DNA of 38,223 nt from Paracoccaceae bacterium (lineage in GTDB: Bacteria > Pseudomonadota > Alphaproteobacteria > Rhodobacterales > Rhodobacteraceae): the NCBI GenBank assembly GCA_021648225.1, contig JAKITE010000011.1, positions 1-38,223 of the forward strand. Direction: 5' to 3'. Both the position numbers and the translations under genes were made by a program. Within the stretch, counting starts at the first letter, position 1, and every line of letters begins with the position of its first letter. Below the pieces are notes generated by a model, which was not told the origin of the DNA, searched no databases, and saw only the letters and a program-made list of their open reading frames with translations. Below are positions 25,055-33,737 of the stretch, piece after piece.

Positions 25055-25510
25055 ATGAATACCTATTTGAAACATGTGGCTTTGCTAAGCACATTTTTTG
25101 CCGGCTTTGCCGGTTCTGCTTTGGCATCACCGTCTATGCCAGCAATTTTTCTGGCCGCAGCAGATCAGGCTGCTGCGCCACTTTATGGATACGAAGTAGA
25201 GGTAACTTGTGCCACCTGCCATGTGGGCGGCGATACCCTTAGCCTTGATTTTGAGCCGGGATACCCGACTTTTTTGAAAGCTTACTATAATGGCACCACC
25301 CTGACGCCAGCAACTGATTTTGATGATTCCCTGACCGGCGTTCATGCCATCGAATTTGATTATGCGCCCAGCATTGCCTCGGCAAACCGGATGCAAACCA
25401 TCCCGGGTGATCAGGCATTACTTGATATCGCGATTTTACCGGGTCTGGATTTTGATCAATCCCCCGCCAGTAATGACACCTCGTCCTTGGCGCGGATCAC
25501 CGGCATTTAG
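25055..25510 (+). CDS. N-terminal fragment of a secreted haem-motif protein, ends at an in-frame TAG
   Basis: The ATG at 25055 follows GGGGG. The 151 residues begin with a clear Sec signal peptide (MNTYLKHVALLSTFFAGFAG, then SALA before the cleavage site). The mature part carries one c-type haem motif, CATCH at 25208-25222 (EVTCATCHVGGDTL). The reading ends at TAG 25508-25510, but the same frame stays protein-like for 27 codons (DATDQSSVVIRPGEDAVRLN and so on) up to TAA 25592-25594. The fragment is therefore probably the export and first haem segment of the 25660-29205 protein rather than a complete gene. As an independent protein it would be a small secreted monohaem polypeptide. Confidence 0.6.
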   Translation: MNTYLKHVALLSTFFAGFAGSALASPSMPAIFLAAADQAAAPLYGYEVEVTCATCHVGGDTLSLDFEPGYPTFLKAYYNGTTLTPATDFDDSLTGVHAIEFDYAPSIASANRMQTIPGDQALLDIAILPGLDFDQSPASNDTSSLARITGI

Positions 25511-25660
25511 GATGCGACCGATCAAAGCAGTGTTGTCATAAGGCCGGGCGAAGATGCGGTGCGACTTAACTTTGATACCGGTGCTGCAAGTTAATATAGC
25601 GCGGCAATCGCCGCCGCAACACCGCAGGGGTTTGTAGCAGCGCCAATCCCGATTATACAT
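25508..25660 (+). other. Lesion cluster: TAG, TAA and a single-base frameshift between the two fragments
   Basis: In the frame of the N-terminal fragment there is TAG at 25508 and TAA at 25592, with coherent sequence before, between and after them (YSAAIAAATPQGFVA). Near 25636-25642 protein-like sequence moves into the next frame (SANPDYTLVLTPVNEYGF), which fits loss of one base. Both stops can arise from glutamine codons by a C-to-T change. TAG is a normal terminator elsewhere in this window (livM, livF), so recoding is unlikely. Confidence 0.6.
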
Positions 25661-28600
25661 TGGTTTTAACCCCTGTTAATGAATATGGGTTCAGGCCAAC
25701 CAGTGCTGCAATGATTGCCGAAAACACCGTGGCTTTTTGCTTTACCAATATTGATCCAATCCCCGGCGCAACCGTAAAAACCCTGATTGTTTTTGAGCTC
25801 ACGTCCAATGTTGCACAGGTTGGCGGTGGCTTTGTTAACAATATATTGCTTGATATTGATCCCGACGGCGACCCCGATACAGACCCGACCGATCTTGGCA
25901 CCCTGCTGACGGCAGAACTGGTAACCGCCCCGCTGCATGATCCGAATTTTGAATTTTATGCAAACGAGAATTTTACATATGAGGCGGGCGAAGCCGCGGT
26001 AAACCCGACCGACAGCTTTGTATATGTAGCGATTGATAGCGAAGGCGGCAGGTCAGATAACATTCGGGTGGACATCAACATTGTAACATCGGTTCCCGGA
26101 AATGACCCACCGGTCGCGGTTGACGATGTGGCAACCGTAGATGAGGACAGCATAAGGGTTGTGATTGATGTGTTGGCAAATGACAGCGACGAAGATTTTG
26201 CCGGGCTTTTAATCACCGGTCTTGGCAGCATCACCGGCCTCGGTAGCGCCATAATTTCAGCAGATGCCAAAACCCTGCATGTCACACCGGACCCGGATAG
26301 CAACGAAGATTTTTCGATTATATATCAGGTATCCGATGTTTTTGGCGTGCCTTCCACCGCCGAGCTGGTGGTTTCAGTCACAGGGTCTCCGGATTTCCCC
26401 ACCGCTGAAATCATCGTTGTAACACCGGACAGAGACGATTCCGAACCGGTCTATTCGGTTGATTTGCTGGTCTCGCCTGATGTAAGCGACCCCGACCCGC
26501 TTGATGTTCTGGTGGTTGTCGAACCGGTTATTCAGGCCAGGCTTTTGAACCGGTTCGACCTGCCGGTGCCCCCTGATTTTGATCTGGATTTTCCGGTTTC
26601 CAGCGGCATAATTGTGATAGATCCGGCACGGTTTGATTTTATTGAACTGGGCGAACAGGCCAACTTGCGCTTTGACTATACGGTTGATGACGGCACCGGT
26701 CGGCGGGTTGGCAACTCTGCTTTTGCTACCATCATTGGCACGCCAAACGGGCCCTTGCGTATTCCGGGTGTTTTGGCGGATTCAATGTCGAGCCGCTATA
26801 ACGGTCATTTTCCCAACAGCACCCAAACCCCCGAGGCCTGCCTGTCGTGCCATTTGCCCAACCGTGCGGGCACCGAGGTTGACGATAATTGCACCGGCAG
26901 GGTTGGTGGCGTTGATGGAACTGCGTTGTTTAACGCCTATGGTCTGGCCCTATGCGAGGCCCGAGACCCGAATGACCCACCCTTAAGCAACCTTTTGGCA
27001 CGTCTAGAGCAACAAGAAGACATCTATGCGCCGCTGCTAAACCCAATGGCGAACCTGAGTATTGACGAAAACGGAGCCATTGGCACCTTCCTTGCCCAAG
27101 CCAGCGCCAGCTATAACGGCCTTACCGTAGATGCTGCTCCGGCAAATATTGTCGGATATTTGCTGAATGATGACGGCACCCTTGGGCCAACCGCCTTTGA
27201 TGCGGGTTTTGGTGTGGATGATACAGCCACAGCAGAATCAGGTGTTGCGATTAATATCGATGTCATTGCCAATGACACTGGCGGCGAGGTTTCACGCATT
27301 GCCCTAAGCGGGGCGCAACCTGCCAATGGTTCTGTGTCCATTAATCCGCTGACCAATGTATTTATTTACACACCCGATGCCAGTTTTGATGGCACTGACA
27401 GTTTTGATTATGTTGCCTATAACGCTGATAATCTGGTTTCCAATATCGCCACGGTTACGGTTCTGGTGGTTAATCAGGGCGGGCTTTTGGCGATTGACGA
27501 CACAAGATCTGCGATCCCGTCGCTGATAACAACCGTTGCGGTGCTGGCCAATGACCTTAATGTGGTTGACACGGGGCCTGATGCAACCGTTGTAACCCTG
27601 ATTGCCGGTTCTTTGCCCGATGCGGGCACGATCGGGGTTTTTGCAATATCGGGTCAGGACATTACCTTTACCCCTGCTGCCAGTTTTGTTAACGGGTCGG
27701 TTACCATTCAATACGAGGGCACCAATCCGGCAATTGCCGGGGTCAATTCCTCATTCGCCAATCTGACTATTGAAATGATCGAATTTGACGGCGATGCCGG
27801 TTCGGGTGCTTCTGCGATTCCGGAACTGGCAGAAATGGCCAGTGCTTTTCTGGAAAGCTGCAATTTTGCGATTTCAGGCGGAGCTGGCGGTGCAGAACTA
27901 ACCGATTTTCTGACCGTCTGTGTAAATATCCAGACCGCCATCAATAACGGTGAAAATGTAGACGAGGCCATGCGGGCCTTGCGAAACGAGGAGCATTTTG
28001 CAGCGCTTGATTCAACCGCTCTGGTGGCGCGCGGGCTTGGCAATGTGGTGCAAGGGCGGCTCGATTCTGTGTTGCGCGGCAACACGCGCGGCATTGATCT
28101 TTCGGGGGTTAGCCTAAGCATTGACGGCGCGACCATTCCTAGCCGCGCGCTACAGGATATCGGTGAATTTTTGCTGGGGGTTCCGGCTGACCAGAATGAT
28201 GCATTCAGTAATGAATCACCTTGGGGCATGTTTATCGCTGGCGAATTTGCCTTTGGCAGCCGCGATGAAACCCTTAACAGCGAAGGGTTTGATTTTTCCG
28301 CCAATAATATGCTGGTCGGAATTGATTATCGTTTAAGCAAAGACAAAATTATCGGCGTTACGGCGGGTTATGCCACCAGCAATGTCAGCTTTGGGGATGG
28401 CGGTAGCCTGACCGGCCAAGGGATTCAGGTTTCTGGGTTTGGCTCGATCAACAACTTTATCTATCCGGGCTTTTGGCTGGACGGGTTTTTGTCCTTGGGC
28501 AGCGTGGCCTTTGACAGTGACCGCGCCATTAATTTCACCAGCAACGGGGTAACCGTTGATAAAATTGCCAGCGCCAGTTTTAACAGCACCTATCTGAATA

Positions 28601-29205
28601 TTGTGCCGCGCCTGTCCTTTTCCAACACTTTTGGCGAATACGGAGACCCGACCGGCGATGTTCAAACCGACCTGCAAGTGACCTTTTACGGGTCGCTTGA
28701 TTATCTGATTACTTATATCGGCGGCTATACCGAAACCGGCGGCGGTGGGCTTAACCTTGCGGTGCAAGGGCAGGTTTACCATTCGCTGATTGCTTCATCA
28801 GGGTTGAAATTTGACCGGCCCATTTATATTTCTTTGCAAACCAAAATGACGGTGTTTGGCGGGGTTTCGCTGAATGGTGAATTTCTGGACAATATCCGCA
28901 CGGTTACCTCGTCTTTTGTAACCGCAGGGGTTGGCGCGCCTGAATTTACCATTTCCGAACCGGGCACCGCTGGCTGGTTTTTTGCCGCCGATATCGGCGC
29001 TGCCATTGATGTCGGGCGGGGCAATCTCAGCTTTGCTTATGCGGTTGAACAACAGGCCAATGATGCAAATATCATTCAACGGCTGTCGCTGAATTTCAAC
29101 ACAAAGGTTGGCAAAACCGGCCAGATTAGCTTTGGTGCCAATCAAACCGCCTCGATGAACAATATCAGCCTTGGTGCCGAACTTGGCTATTCTCAGGAAT
29201 TTTAG
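25660..29205 (+). CDS. Autotransporter-barrel protein with cadherin-like repeats and a CXXCH haem motif, lacking its own export signal
   Basis: A 1181-residue open frame. It opens with a TTG without ribosome site or signal peptide, so it is most likely the 3' part of the gene starting at 25055. Domains in order: an unassigned beta-rich segment (to about 145), a Big_9/cadherin-like repeat (about 150-240; VAVDDVATVDED, VIDVLANDSDE), a second beta-rich segment, a haem segment with CLSCH at 26839-26853 plus two further Cys (DDNCTGRV and GLALCEARD), two more Big_9-like repeats (about 515-605 and 610-700; VDDTATAESGVAINIDVIAN and AIDDTRSAIPSLITTVAVLA), a helical Cys-containing linker (about 710-830), and a C-terminal beta-barrel (about 850-1181; begins ESPWGMFIAGEFAFGS, ends GYSQEF with terminal Phe). 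The barrel and terminal Phe indicate type V secretion to the cell surface. Confidence 0.75.
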   Translation: MVLTPVNEYGFRPTSAAMIAENTVAFCFTNIDPIPGATVKTLIVFELTSNVAQVGGGFVNNILLDIDPDGDPDTDPTDLGTLLTAELVTAPLHDPNFEFYANENFTYEAGEAAVNPTDSFVYVAIDSEGGRSDNIRVDINIVTSVPGNDPPVAVDDVATVDEDSIRVVIDVLANDSDEDFAGLLITGLGSITGLGSAIISADAKTLHVTPDPDSNEDFSIIYQVSDVFGVPSTAELVVSVTGSPDFPTAEIIVVTPDRDDSEPVYSVDLLVSPDVSDPDPLDVLVVVEPVIQARLLNRFDLPVPPDFDLDFPVSSGIIVIDPARFDFIELGEQANLRFDYTVDDGTGRRVGNSAFATIIGTPNGPLRIPGVLADSMSSRYNGHFPNSTQTPEACLSCHLPNRAGTEVDDNCTGRVGGVDGTALFNAYGLALCEARDPNDPPLSNLLARLEQQEDIYAPLLNPMANLSIDENGAIGTFLAQASASYNGLTVDAAPANIVGYLLNDDGTLGPTAFDAGFGVDDTATAESGVAINIDVIANDTGGEVSRIALSGAQPANGSVSINPLTNVFIYTPDASFDGTDSFDYVAYNADNLVSNIATVTVLVVNQGGLLAIDDTRSAIPSLITTVAVLANDLNVVDTGPDATVVTLIAGSLPDAGTIGVFAISGQDITFTPAASFVNGSVTIQYEGTNPAIAGVNSSFANLTIEMIEFDGDAGSGASAIPELAEMASAFLESCNFAISGGAGGAELTDFLTVCVNIQTAINNGENVDEAMRALRNEEHFAALDSTALVARGLGNVVQGRLDSVLRGNTRGIDLSGVSLSIDGATIPSRALQDIGEFLLGVPADQNDAFSNESPWGMFIAGEFAFGSRDETLNSEGFDFSANNMLVGIDYRLSKDKIIGVTAGYATSNVSFGDGGSLTGQGIQVSGFGSINNFIYPGFWLDGFLSLGSVAFDSDRAINFTSNGVTVDKIASASFNSTYLNIVPRLSFSNTFGEYGDPTGDVQTDLQVTFYGSLDYLITYIGGYTETGGGGLNLAVQGQVYHSLIASSGLKFDRPIYISLQTKMTVFGGVSLNGEFLDNIRTVTSSFVTAGVGAPEFTISEPGTAGWFFAADIGAAIDVGRGNLSFAYAVEQQANDANIIQRLSLNFNTKVGKTGQISFGANQTASMNNISLGAELGYSQEF

Positions 29206-29216
29206 CGGCTGCAATC

Positions 29217-30884
29217 CTATAAAATAGCCGGCAGGTTCAGGCCTTTTTCCCGCGCGGTTTGCAACGCCAATTCATAGCCCGCATCGGCGTGGCGCCACAC
29301 GCCGCTGGCGGGGTCATTCCATAACACCCGCTCCAGCCGTTTTGCCGCTGCCGCGCTGCCATCCGCGCAAATCACCACGCCGGAATGTTGCGAAAACCCC
29401 ATGCCAACCCCGCCACCATGATGCAGGCTAACCCATGTGGCCCCCGATGCGGTGTTTATCAGCGCATTCAAAAGCGGCCAGTCCGATACCGCATCGGACC
29501 CGTCTTTCATCGATTCTGTTTCGCGGTTGGGTGACGCAACCGATCCGCTATCCAGATGGTCACGGCCAATCACGATCGGGGCTGAAAGTTCACCGCTGGC
29601 GACCATTTCATTAAATGCCAGCCCGGCGCGGTGCCGGTCGCCCAGCCCGATCCAGGCGATACGCGCTGGCAAGCCCTGAAACGGAATACGTTCGCGTGCC
29701 ATATCCAGCCAATGATGCAGATGGGTGTTTTTAGGGAATAATTCTTTCATCTTCTGATCGGTTTTATAGATATCTTCGGGATCCCCCGACAGGGCAACCC
29801 AGCGAAACGGGCCGATGCCCCGACAAAATAAAGGCCGGATATAAGCAGGCACAAATCCCGGAAAAGCAAACGCATCCTTTAGGCCTTCGTCCAGCGCGAC
29901 TTGACGGATATTGTTGCCATAATCCACGGTTGGCACTCCGGCATTATGGAAATCAACCATCGCCGCCACCTGAATTTTCATGCTGGCCCGCGCGGCCTTT
30001 TCGACCATCTTGGGGTCACTTTCCTGTTTTTCTTTCCATTGGCCGATGGTCCAGCCCAGCGGCAAATACCCGTGGCGCGGATCATGGGCGCTGGTCTGGT
30101 CGGTAACAATATCGGGGCGCACCCCGCGTTTGAACAGCGCTGGAAAAACATCTGCCGCATTGCCCAGCAAACCCACGGATTTGGCCTGGCCGGCTTTGGT
30201 CCAGCCATCAATCATTGCCAAGGCTTCGTCAATATTGTCGGTTTTTTCATCGACATAGCCAGTGCGAAGCCTGAAATCGATGCTTTCAGGATTACATTCC
30301 ACCGCCAGACAACAGGCCCCCGCCATCACAGCCGCCAGAGGTTGCGCGCCGCCCATACCGCCCAAACCGCCGGTTAAAATCCATTTGCCGCGCAGATTGC
30401 CATCATAATGCTGCCGCCCCGCCTCGGCAAAGGTTTCATAGGTGCCCTGCACAATGCCTTGTGAACCGATATATATCCAAGAACCAGCCGTCATTTGCCC
30501 ATACATGGCCAGACCTTTTTTATCGAGCTCGTTAAAGTGGTCCCAATTGGCCCAATGGGGCACCAGATTGGAATTGGCAATCAAAACCCTTGGCGCATCA
30601 ATATGGGTTTTGACCACCGCCACTGCCTTGCCTGATTGCACCACAAGGGTTTCGTCCTCTTCCAGATTTTTCAGGCTATCGACAATGATGTCAAAGTCTT
30701 TCCATGTGCGTGCAGCGCGGCCAATACCGCCGTAAACCACCAGTTCATGCGGGTTTTCGGCCACATCGGGGTGCAGATTGTTCATCAACATACGCAAGGG
30801 TGCTTCGGTCATCCAGCTTTTGGCGGTCAGTTTATTTCCGGTTGACGGGTAAATCACACGGGTATTTTTGCGAGGGTCAGTCAT
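29217..30884 (-). CDS. hutU: Urocanate hydratase, HutU
   Basis: Second step of histidine breakdown: adds water to urocanate to give imidazolone propionate, using tightly bound NAD+. The product is 555 residues, the standard length. Family hallmarks are MYGQMTAGSWIYIGSQGIVQ, the NAD-binding GGLGGMGGAQPLAAVMAG, and DQTSAHDPRHGYLP. AAAGG lies 7 bases before the ATG. It is the last gene of hutI-hutH-hutU, 14 bp after hutH. Its stop is 11 bp from the end of the convergent autotransporter-like ORF. Confidence 0.97.
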   Translation of the reverse strand: MTDPRKNTRVIYPSTGNKLTAKSWMTEAPLRMLMNNLHPDVAENPHELVVYGGIGRAARTWKDFDIIVDSLKNLEEDETLVVQSGKAVAVVKTHIDAPRVLIANSNLVPHWANWDHFNELDKKGLAMYGQMTAGSWIYIGSQGIVQGTYETFAEAGRQHYDGNLRGKWILTGGLGGMGGAQPLAAVMAGACCLAVECNPESIDFRLRTGYVDEKTDNIDEALAMIDGWTKAGQAKSVGLLGNAADVFPALFKRGVRPDIVTDQTSAHDPRHGYLPLGWTIGQWKEKQESDPKMVEKAARASMKIQVAAMVDFHNAGVPTVDYGNNIRQVALDEGLKDAFAFPGFVPAYIRPLFCRGIGPFRWVALSGDPEDIYKTDQKMKELFPKNTHLHHWLDMARERIPFQGLPARIAWIGLGDRHRAGLAFNEMVASGELSAPIVIGRDHLDSGSVASPNRETESMKDGSDAVSDWPLLNALINTASGATWVSLHHGGGVGMGFSQHSGVVICADGSAAAAKRLERVLWNDPASGVWRHADAGYELALQTAREKGLNLPAIL

Positions 30885-30898
30885 AGCATTACCTTTGG

Positions 30899-32467
30899 TC
30901 AGGGCTGAATTTCAGGTGGCGGGGCCTGTTGCAAATCAGGCAGTTTCAGGCCCGCAAGCAAATCTCCTGCGCGGATCATATCACTGGCAGCTGCCAGATC
31001 GGGGGCCAGATACCGGTCTTTTTCCAGCTTTGGCACCCGTTTTCGCAAGGTCTTGATCACCTTTTGCAATGGGCTGCTGGTTTTTATGGGTGCGCGAAAA
31101 TCAATGCCTTGGGCGGCGCAGATTGCCTCGACCCCTAAAATGGTATTCAGGTTTTCATTCATCTGCCCCAGCCGCCGGGCCGCGTGGGCAGCCATGCTGA
31201 CATGGTCTTCCTGATTGGCCGAGGTCGGGGTTGAATCAGTGCTGCACGGATTGGCGAGATGTTTGTTTTCGCTCATCAATGCAGCGGCGGTGACCTCGGC
31301 GATCATCAGGCCCGAATTCAAGCCCGGATCAGGGGTTAGAAACGGCGGCAGATCATGGCTAAGGTTCGGGTCCACCATCAAGGCCACCCGTCGTTGCGAT
31401 ATTGACCCGATCTCGGCAATGGCCAAGGCGATTTGATCGGCCGCAAAAGCCACCGGTTCTGCATGGAAATTGCCGCCCGAAACAATACAGCCGCCATCGG
31501 GATGGGTTGGATCCACCAATACCAGCGGATTATCTGTTACCGCGTTGGCCTCAATTTCCAAGGTGCGGGCGGCAGCGTTTAACAGGTCCATCGCTGCGCC
31601 GCTCACCTGTGGCTGACAGCGGATGCAATACGGGTCTTGCACGCGGCTGTCATCTTCGCGGTGGCTCTCGCGAATTTGCGATCCCTTCAGCAGGGCTCGC
31701 TGGGTTTGTGCCGCCAGTATTTGCCCTTGCTGACCACGAAGCAAATGGATTTCCGCCAAAAGCGGCGCGGTTGATCCCATGATTGCATCGGTCGAAAGCG
31801 AAGCCGTAATCAGCGACCCTTGGGCATTGCCCCATGCCCCCCAAAGCCCCGTCAAACAGCACGCAGTCGAAAACTGGGTGCCATTAATCAGCGCCAGCCC
31901 TTCTTTTGGGCCGAGGATAATGGGTGCCAGCCCAGCGCGGTTTAATGCATCCGCGCCTTGCATTATCTCTCCTTCAAACACCGCCTCGCCAGCGCCGATC
32001 ATCACCGCCGCCATATGCGCCAAAGGGGCCAGATCGCCCGAGGCCCCGACCGAACCCTTTGACGGAATTACCGGCGTTACGCCTGTTGCCAGCATGTCTT
32101 GCAGCAAGGTTATGGTGCCCCAAGCCACCCCCGACGCCCCGCGCCCGAGGCTTAACAATTTCAGCACCATCATCAGGCGGGTGGTTGGAATATCCAGGGC
32201 CTCGCCAACCCCGCAGCAATGGGACAGAATCAGGTTTTGTTGCAGTTTTTCAGTGTCTTTACCGGCGATTTTAACCGCCGCCAATTTGCCAAAACCGGTG
32301 TTTACCCCGTAAACGGCACTGTCGCCCATGGCAGCACGGCGCACCAGATCTGCCGCGGCCTCGACCCTTGGCTGGGCGGATTTATCCAGCATTACAGCTG
32401 TGCCATCCCGCCAGATGGTTTCCAATTGTGCCAAGGTTACCTTACCGGGAGACAGGGTTTTGATCAT
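30899..32467 (-). CDS. hutH: Histidine ammonia-lyase, HutH
   Basis: First step of histidine use: eliminates ammonia to form urocanate. The 522 residues fit the family (about 510). The self-processing Ala142-Ser143-Gly144 triad that forms the MIO cofactor is in GSVGASGDLAPLAHM, at the same numbering as Pseudomonas putida HAL. Other conserved parts are the N-terminal YGVNTGFGKLA, the QDPYCIRCQPQV segment and NFHAEPVAFAAD. Its ATG overlaps the hutI stop by four bases, so translation is coupled. Confidence 0.97.
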   Translation of the reverse strand: MIKTLSPGKVTLAQLETIWRDGTAVMLDKSAQPRVEAAADLVRRAAMGDSAVYGVNTGFGKLAAVKIAGKDTEKLQQNLILSHCCGVGEALDIPTTRLMMVLKLLSLGRGASGVAWGTITLLQDMLATGVTPVIPSKGSVGASGDLAPLAHMAAVMIGAGEAVFEGEIMQGADALNRAGLAPIILGPKEGLALINGTQFSTACCLTGLWGAWGNAQGSLITASLSTDAIMGSTAPLLAEIHLLRGQQGQILAAQTQRALLKGSQIRESHREDDSRVQDPYCIRCQPQVSGAAMDLLNAAARTLEIEANAVTDNPLVLVDPTHPDGGCIVSGGNFHAEPVAFAADQIALAIAEIGSISQRRVALMVDPNLSHDLPPFLTPDPGLNSGLMIAEVTAAALMSENKHLANPCSTDSTPTSANQEDHVSMAAHAARRLGQMNENLNTILGVEAICAAQGIDFRAPIKTSSPLQKVIKTLRKRVPKLEKDRYLAPDLAAASDMIRAGDLLAGLKLPDLQQAPPPEIQP

Positions 32468-33663
32468 GTAAATTGCCCTTTGAATATGCGTTTATGTAAG
32501 GGGTTTATGGCAATGCCATAAGCCAATTCAGCGGGGTCTTGCACATCCCAGATCGCCAGATCGGCGCGGTTGCCTACTGCAATTACGCCCCTGTCCAGCA
32601 GGCCCAGCGCTTTGGCGCCGTTGCGGGTCACCCCTGCCAAGGCTTCGGCGGGGGTCAGGGAAAACAGGGTGCAGCCCATATTCATGGCCAGCAAAATTGA
32701 CCCAAGCGGCGAAGACCCGGGGTTCCAGTCTGTTGCAACGGCCATATCAACGCCGTGTTTGCGAAATGCGGCAATTGGCGGGGCTTGTTTTTCGCGCAGG
32801 GTATAAAACGCCCCCGGCAATAAAACCGCCACCGTGCCGGATTTTGCCATTTGTCTTGTATCCGCTTCACTGGCATATTCCAGATGGTCAGCAGATAGCG
32901 CGCCATATTGTGCTGCCAATGCCGCCCCGCCGATATTTGATAATTGCTCGGCATGCAATTTCACCGGCAAGCCCAGCGATTTAGCCATGTCAAAAACCCG
33001 TGCGATCTGGCTGGTGTCAAAGGCAATGCCCTCACAAAACCCGTCAACTGCATCAACCAGCCCTTGGCTATGGGCCTGTTGCAAGGCTGGCAAAACCACC
33101 GCGTCAATATATTGATCGGCATCTTGCCCCGCAGGCACCGCATGGGCCGCCAGAAAACTGCTGAGAATAGTAACGGGCCGCAACCGGCCAATTTCCCTTG
33201 CCACACGCAGCATCTTCAATTCGGTTTCAATATCCAGCCCATAGCCGGATTTGATTTCAATGGTGCAAACCCCTTGGGAAATCAGTGCATCCACCCGTTT
33301 CAACGCGCTTTGCAAAAGCGCTGCGTTGCTTTCAGCGCGGGTTGCCCCGACCGTGGCAACAATACCGCCACCCGCACGCGAAATCTCCGCATAGCTGGCC
33401 CCGTTCAGACGCATTTCAAATTCTTTGGCACGATTGCCGCCATGCACAATATGGGTGTGGCAATCAATCAATGCCGGCGTTACCAGCCGCCCGTCAAAAT
33501 TCTGGCGCGGGGCGTTGGCAAGGTTATCAGGCAGGTTTTTAGCCTGCCCAACCCAGTGAATTTTACCCGCATCAACCGCAATAATACCATCACTAACAAG
33601 CCCATAAGGGCTTTGCCCCGATTTCATAGTTGCAATTTTCACATCACAGATCAATTTGACCAT
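32464..33663 (-). CDS. hutI: Imidazolonepropionase, HutI
   Basis: Third step: hydrolyses imidazolone propionate to N-formimino-glutamate. A 399-residue metal-dependent amidohydrolase with metal ligands in DCHTHIVHGGNR, KLHAEQLSN and the late Asp in ATDWNPGSSP. It is the first gene of the minus-strand hutIHU operon and is divergent from hutF, with a 74-bp shared regulatory gap. GGGG lies about 8 bases before the ATG. Confidence 0.96.
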   Translation of the reverse strand: MVKLICDVKIATMKSGQSPYGLVSDGIIAVDAGKIHWVGQAKNLPDNLANAPRQNFDGRLVTPALIDCHTHIVHGGNRAKEFEMRLNGASYAEISRAGGGIVATVGATRAESNAALLQSALKRVDALISQGVCTIEIKSGYGLDIETELKMLRVAREIGRLRPVTILSSFLAAHAVPAGQDADQYIDAVVLPALQQAHSQGLVDAVDGFCEGIAFDTSQIARVFDMAKSLGLPVKLHAEQLSNIGGAALAAQYGALSADHLEYASEADTRQMAKSGTVAVLLPGAFYTLREKQAPPIAAFRKHGVDMAVATDWNPGSSPLGSILLAMNMGCTLFSLTPAEALAGVTRNGAKALGLLDRGVIAVGNRADLAIWDVQDPAELAYGIAINPLHKRIFKGQFT

Positions 33664-33737
33664 GTTTTAGCCCCAACTTGCCAATGCGCCTACTTATCAT
33701 TATTATGTAGCTACTTAATATTGTCAACGGAGATCGG
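33664..33737. promoter_or_regulatory. Divergent hut promoter region
   Basis: For hutF a good promoter is TTGCCA (33678-33683), a 17-bp spacer and TATTAT (33701-33706), with GGAG before the hutF ATG. CTACTTA occurs twice (33690-33696 and 33711-33717), 21 bp or two helical turns apart. The operator candidate inside is listed separately. Confidence 0.55.
33701..33720. promoter_or_regulatory. Near-perfect 20-bp palindrome, candidate HutC operator
   Basis: TATTATGTAGCTACTTAATA is self-complementary except for one base pair. It covers the predicted -10 box and start point of hutF and lies 43 bp upstream of the hutI start. HutC proteins are GntR dimers that bind palindromes in hut promoters and release them on urocanate, so the site would repress both directions. 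Binding is inferred. Confidence 0.6.

Noticed and set aside
24680..25594. Amber recoding or programmed readthrough to explain the in-frame stops
   Set aside because: livM and livF end in TAG, one lesion is TAA, and a frameshift is also needed. Mutation or sequence error explains all of them more simply.
29206..29230. Terminator hairpin CGGCT/AGCCG between the autotransporter-like ORF and hutU
   Set aside because: Only 5 bp with a 15-base loop and no T-run; too weak to list as a feature.
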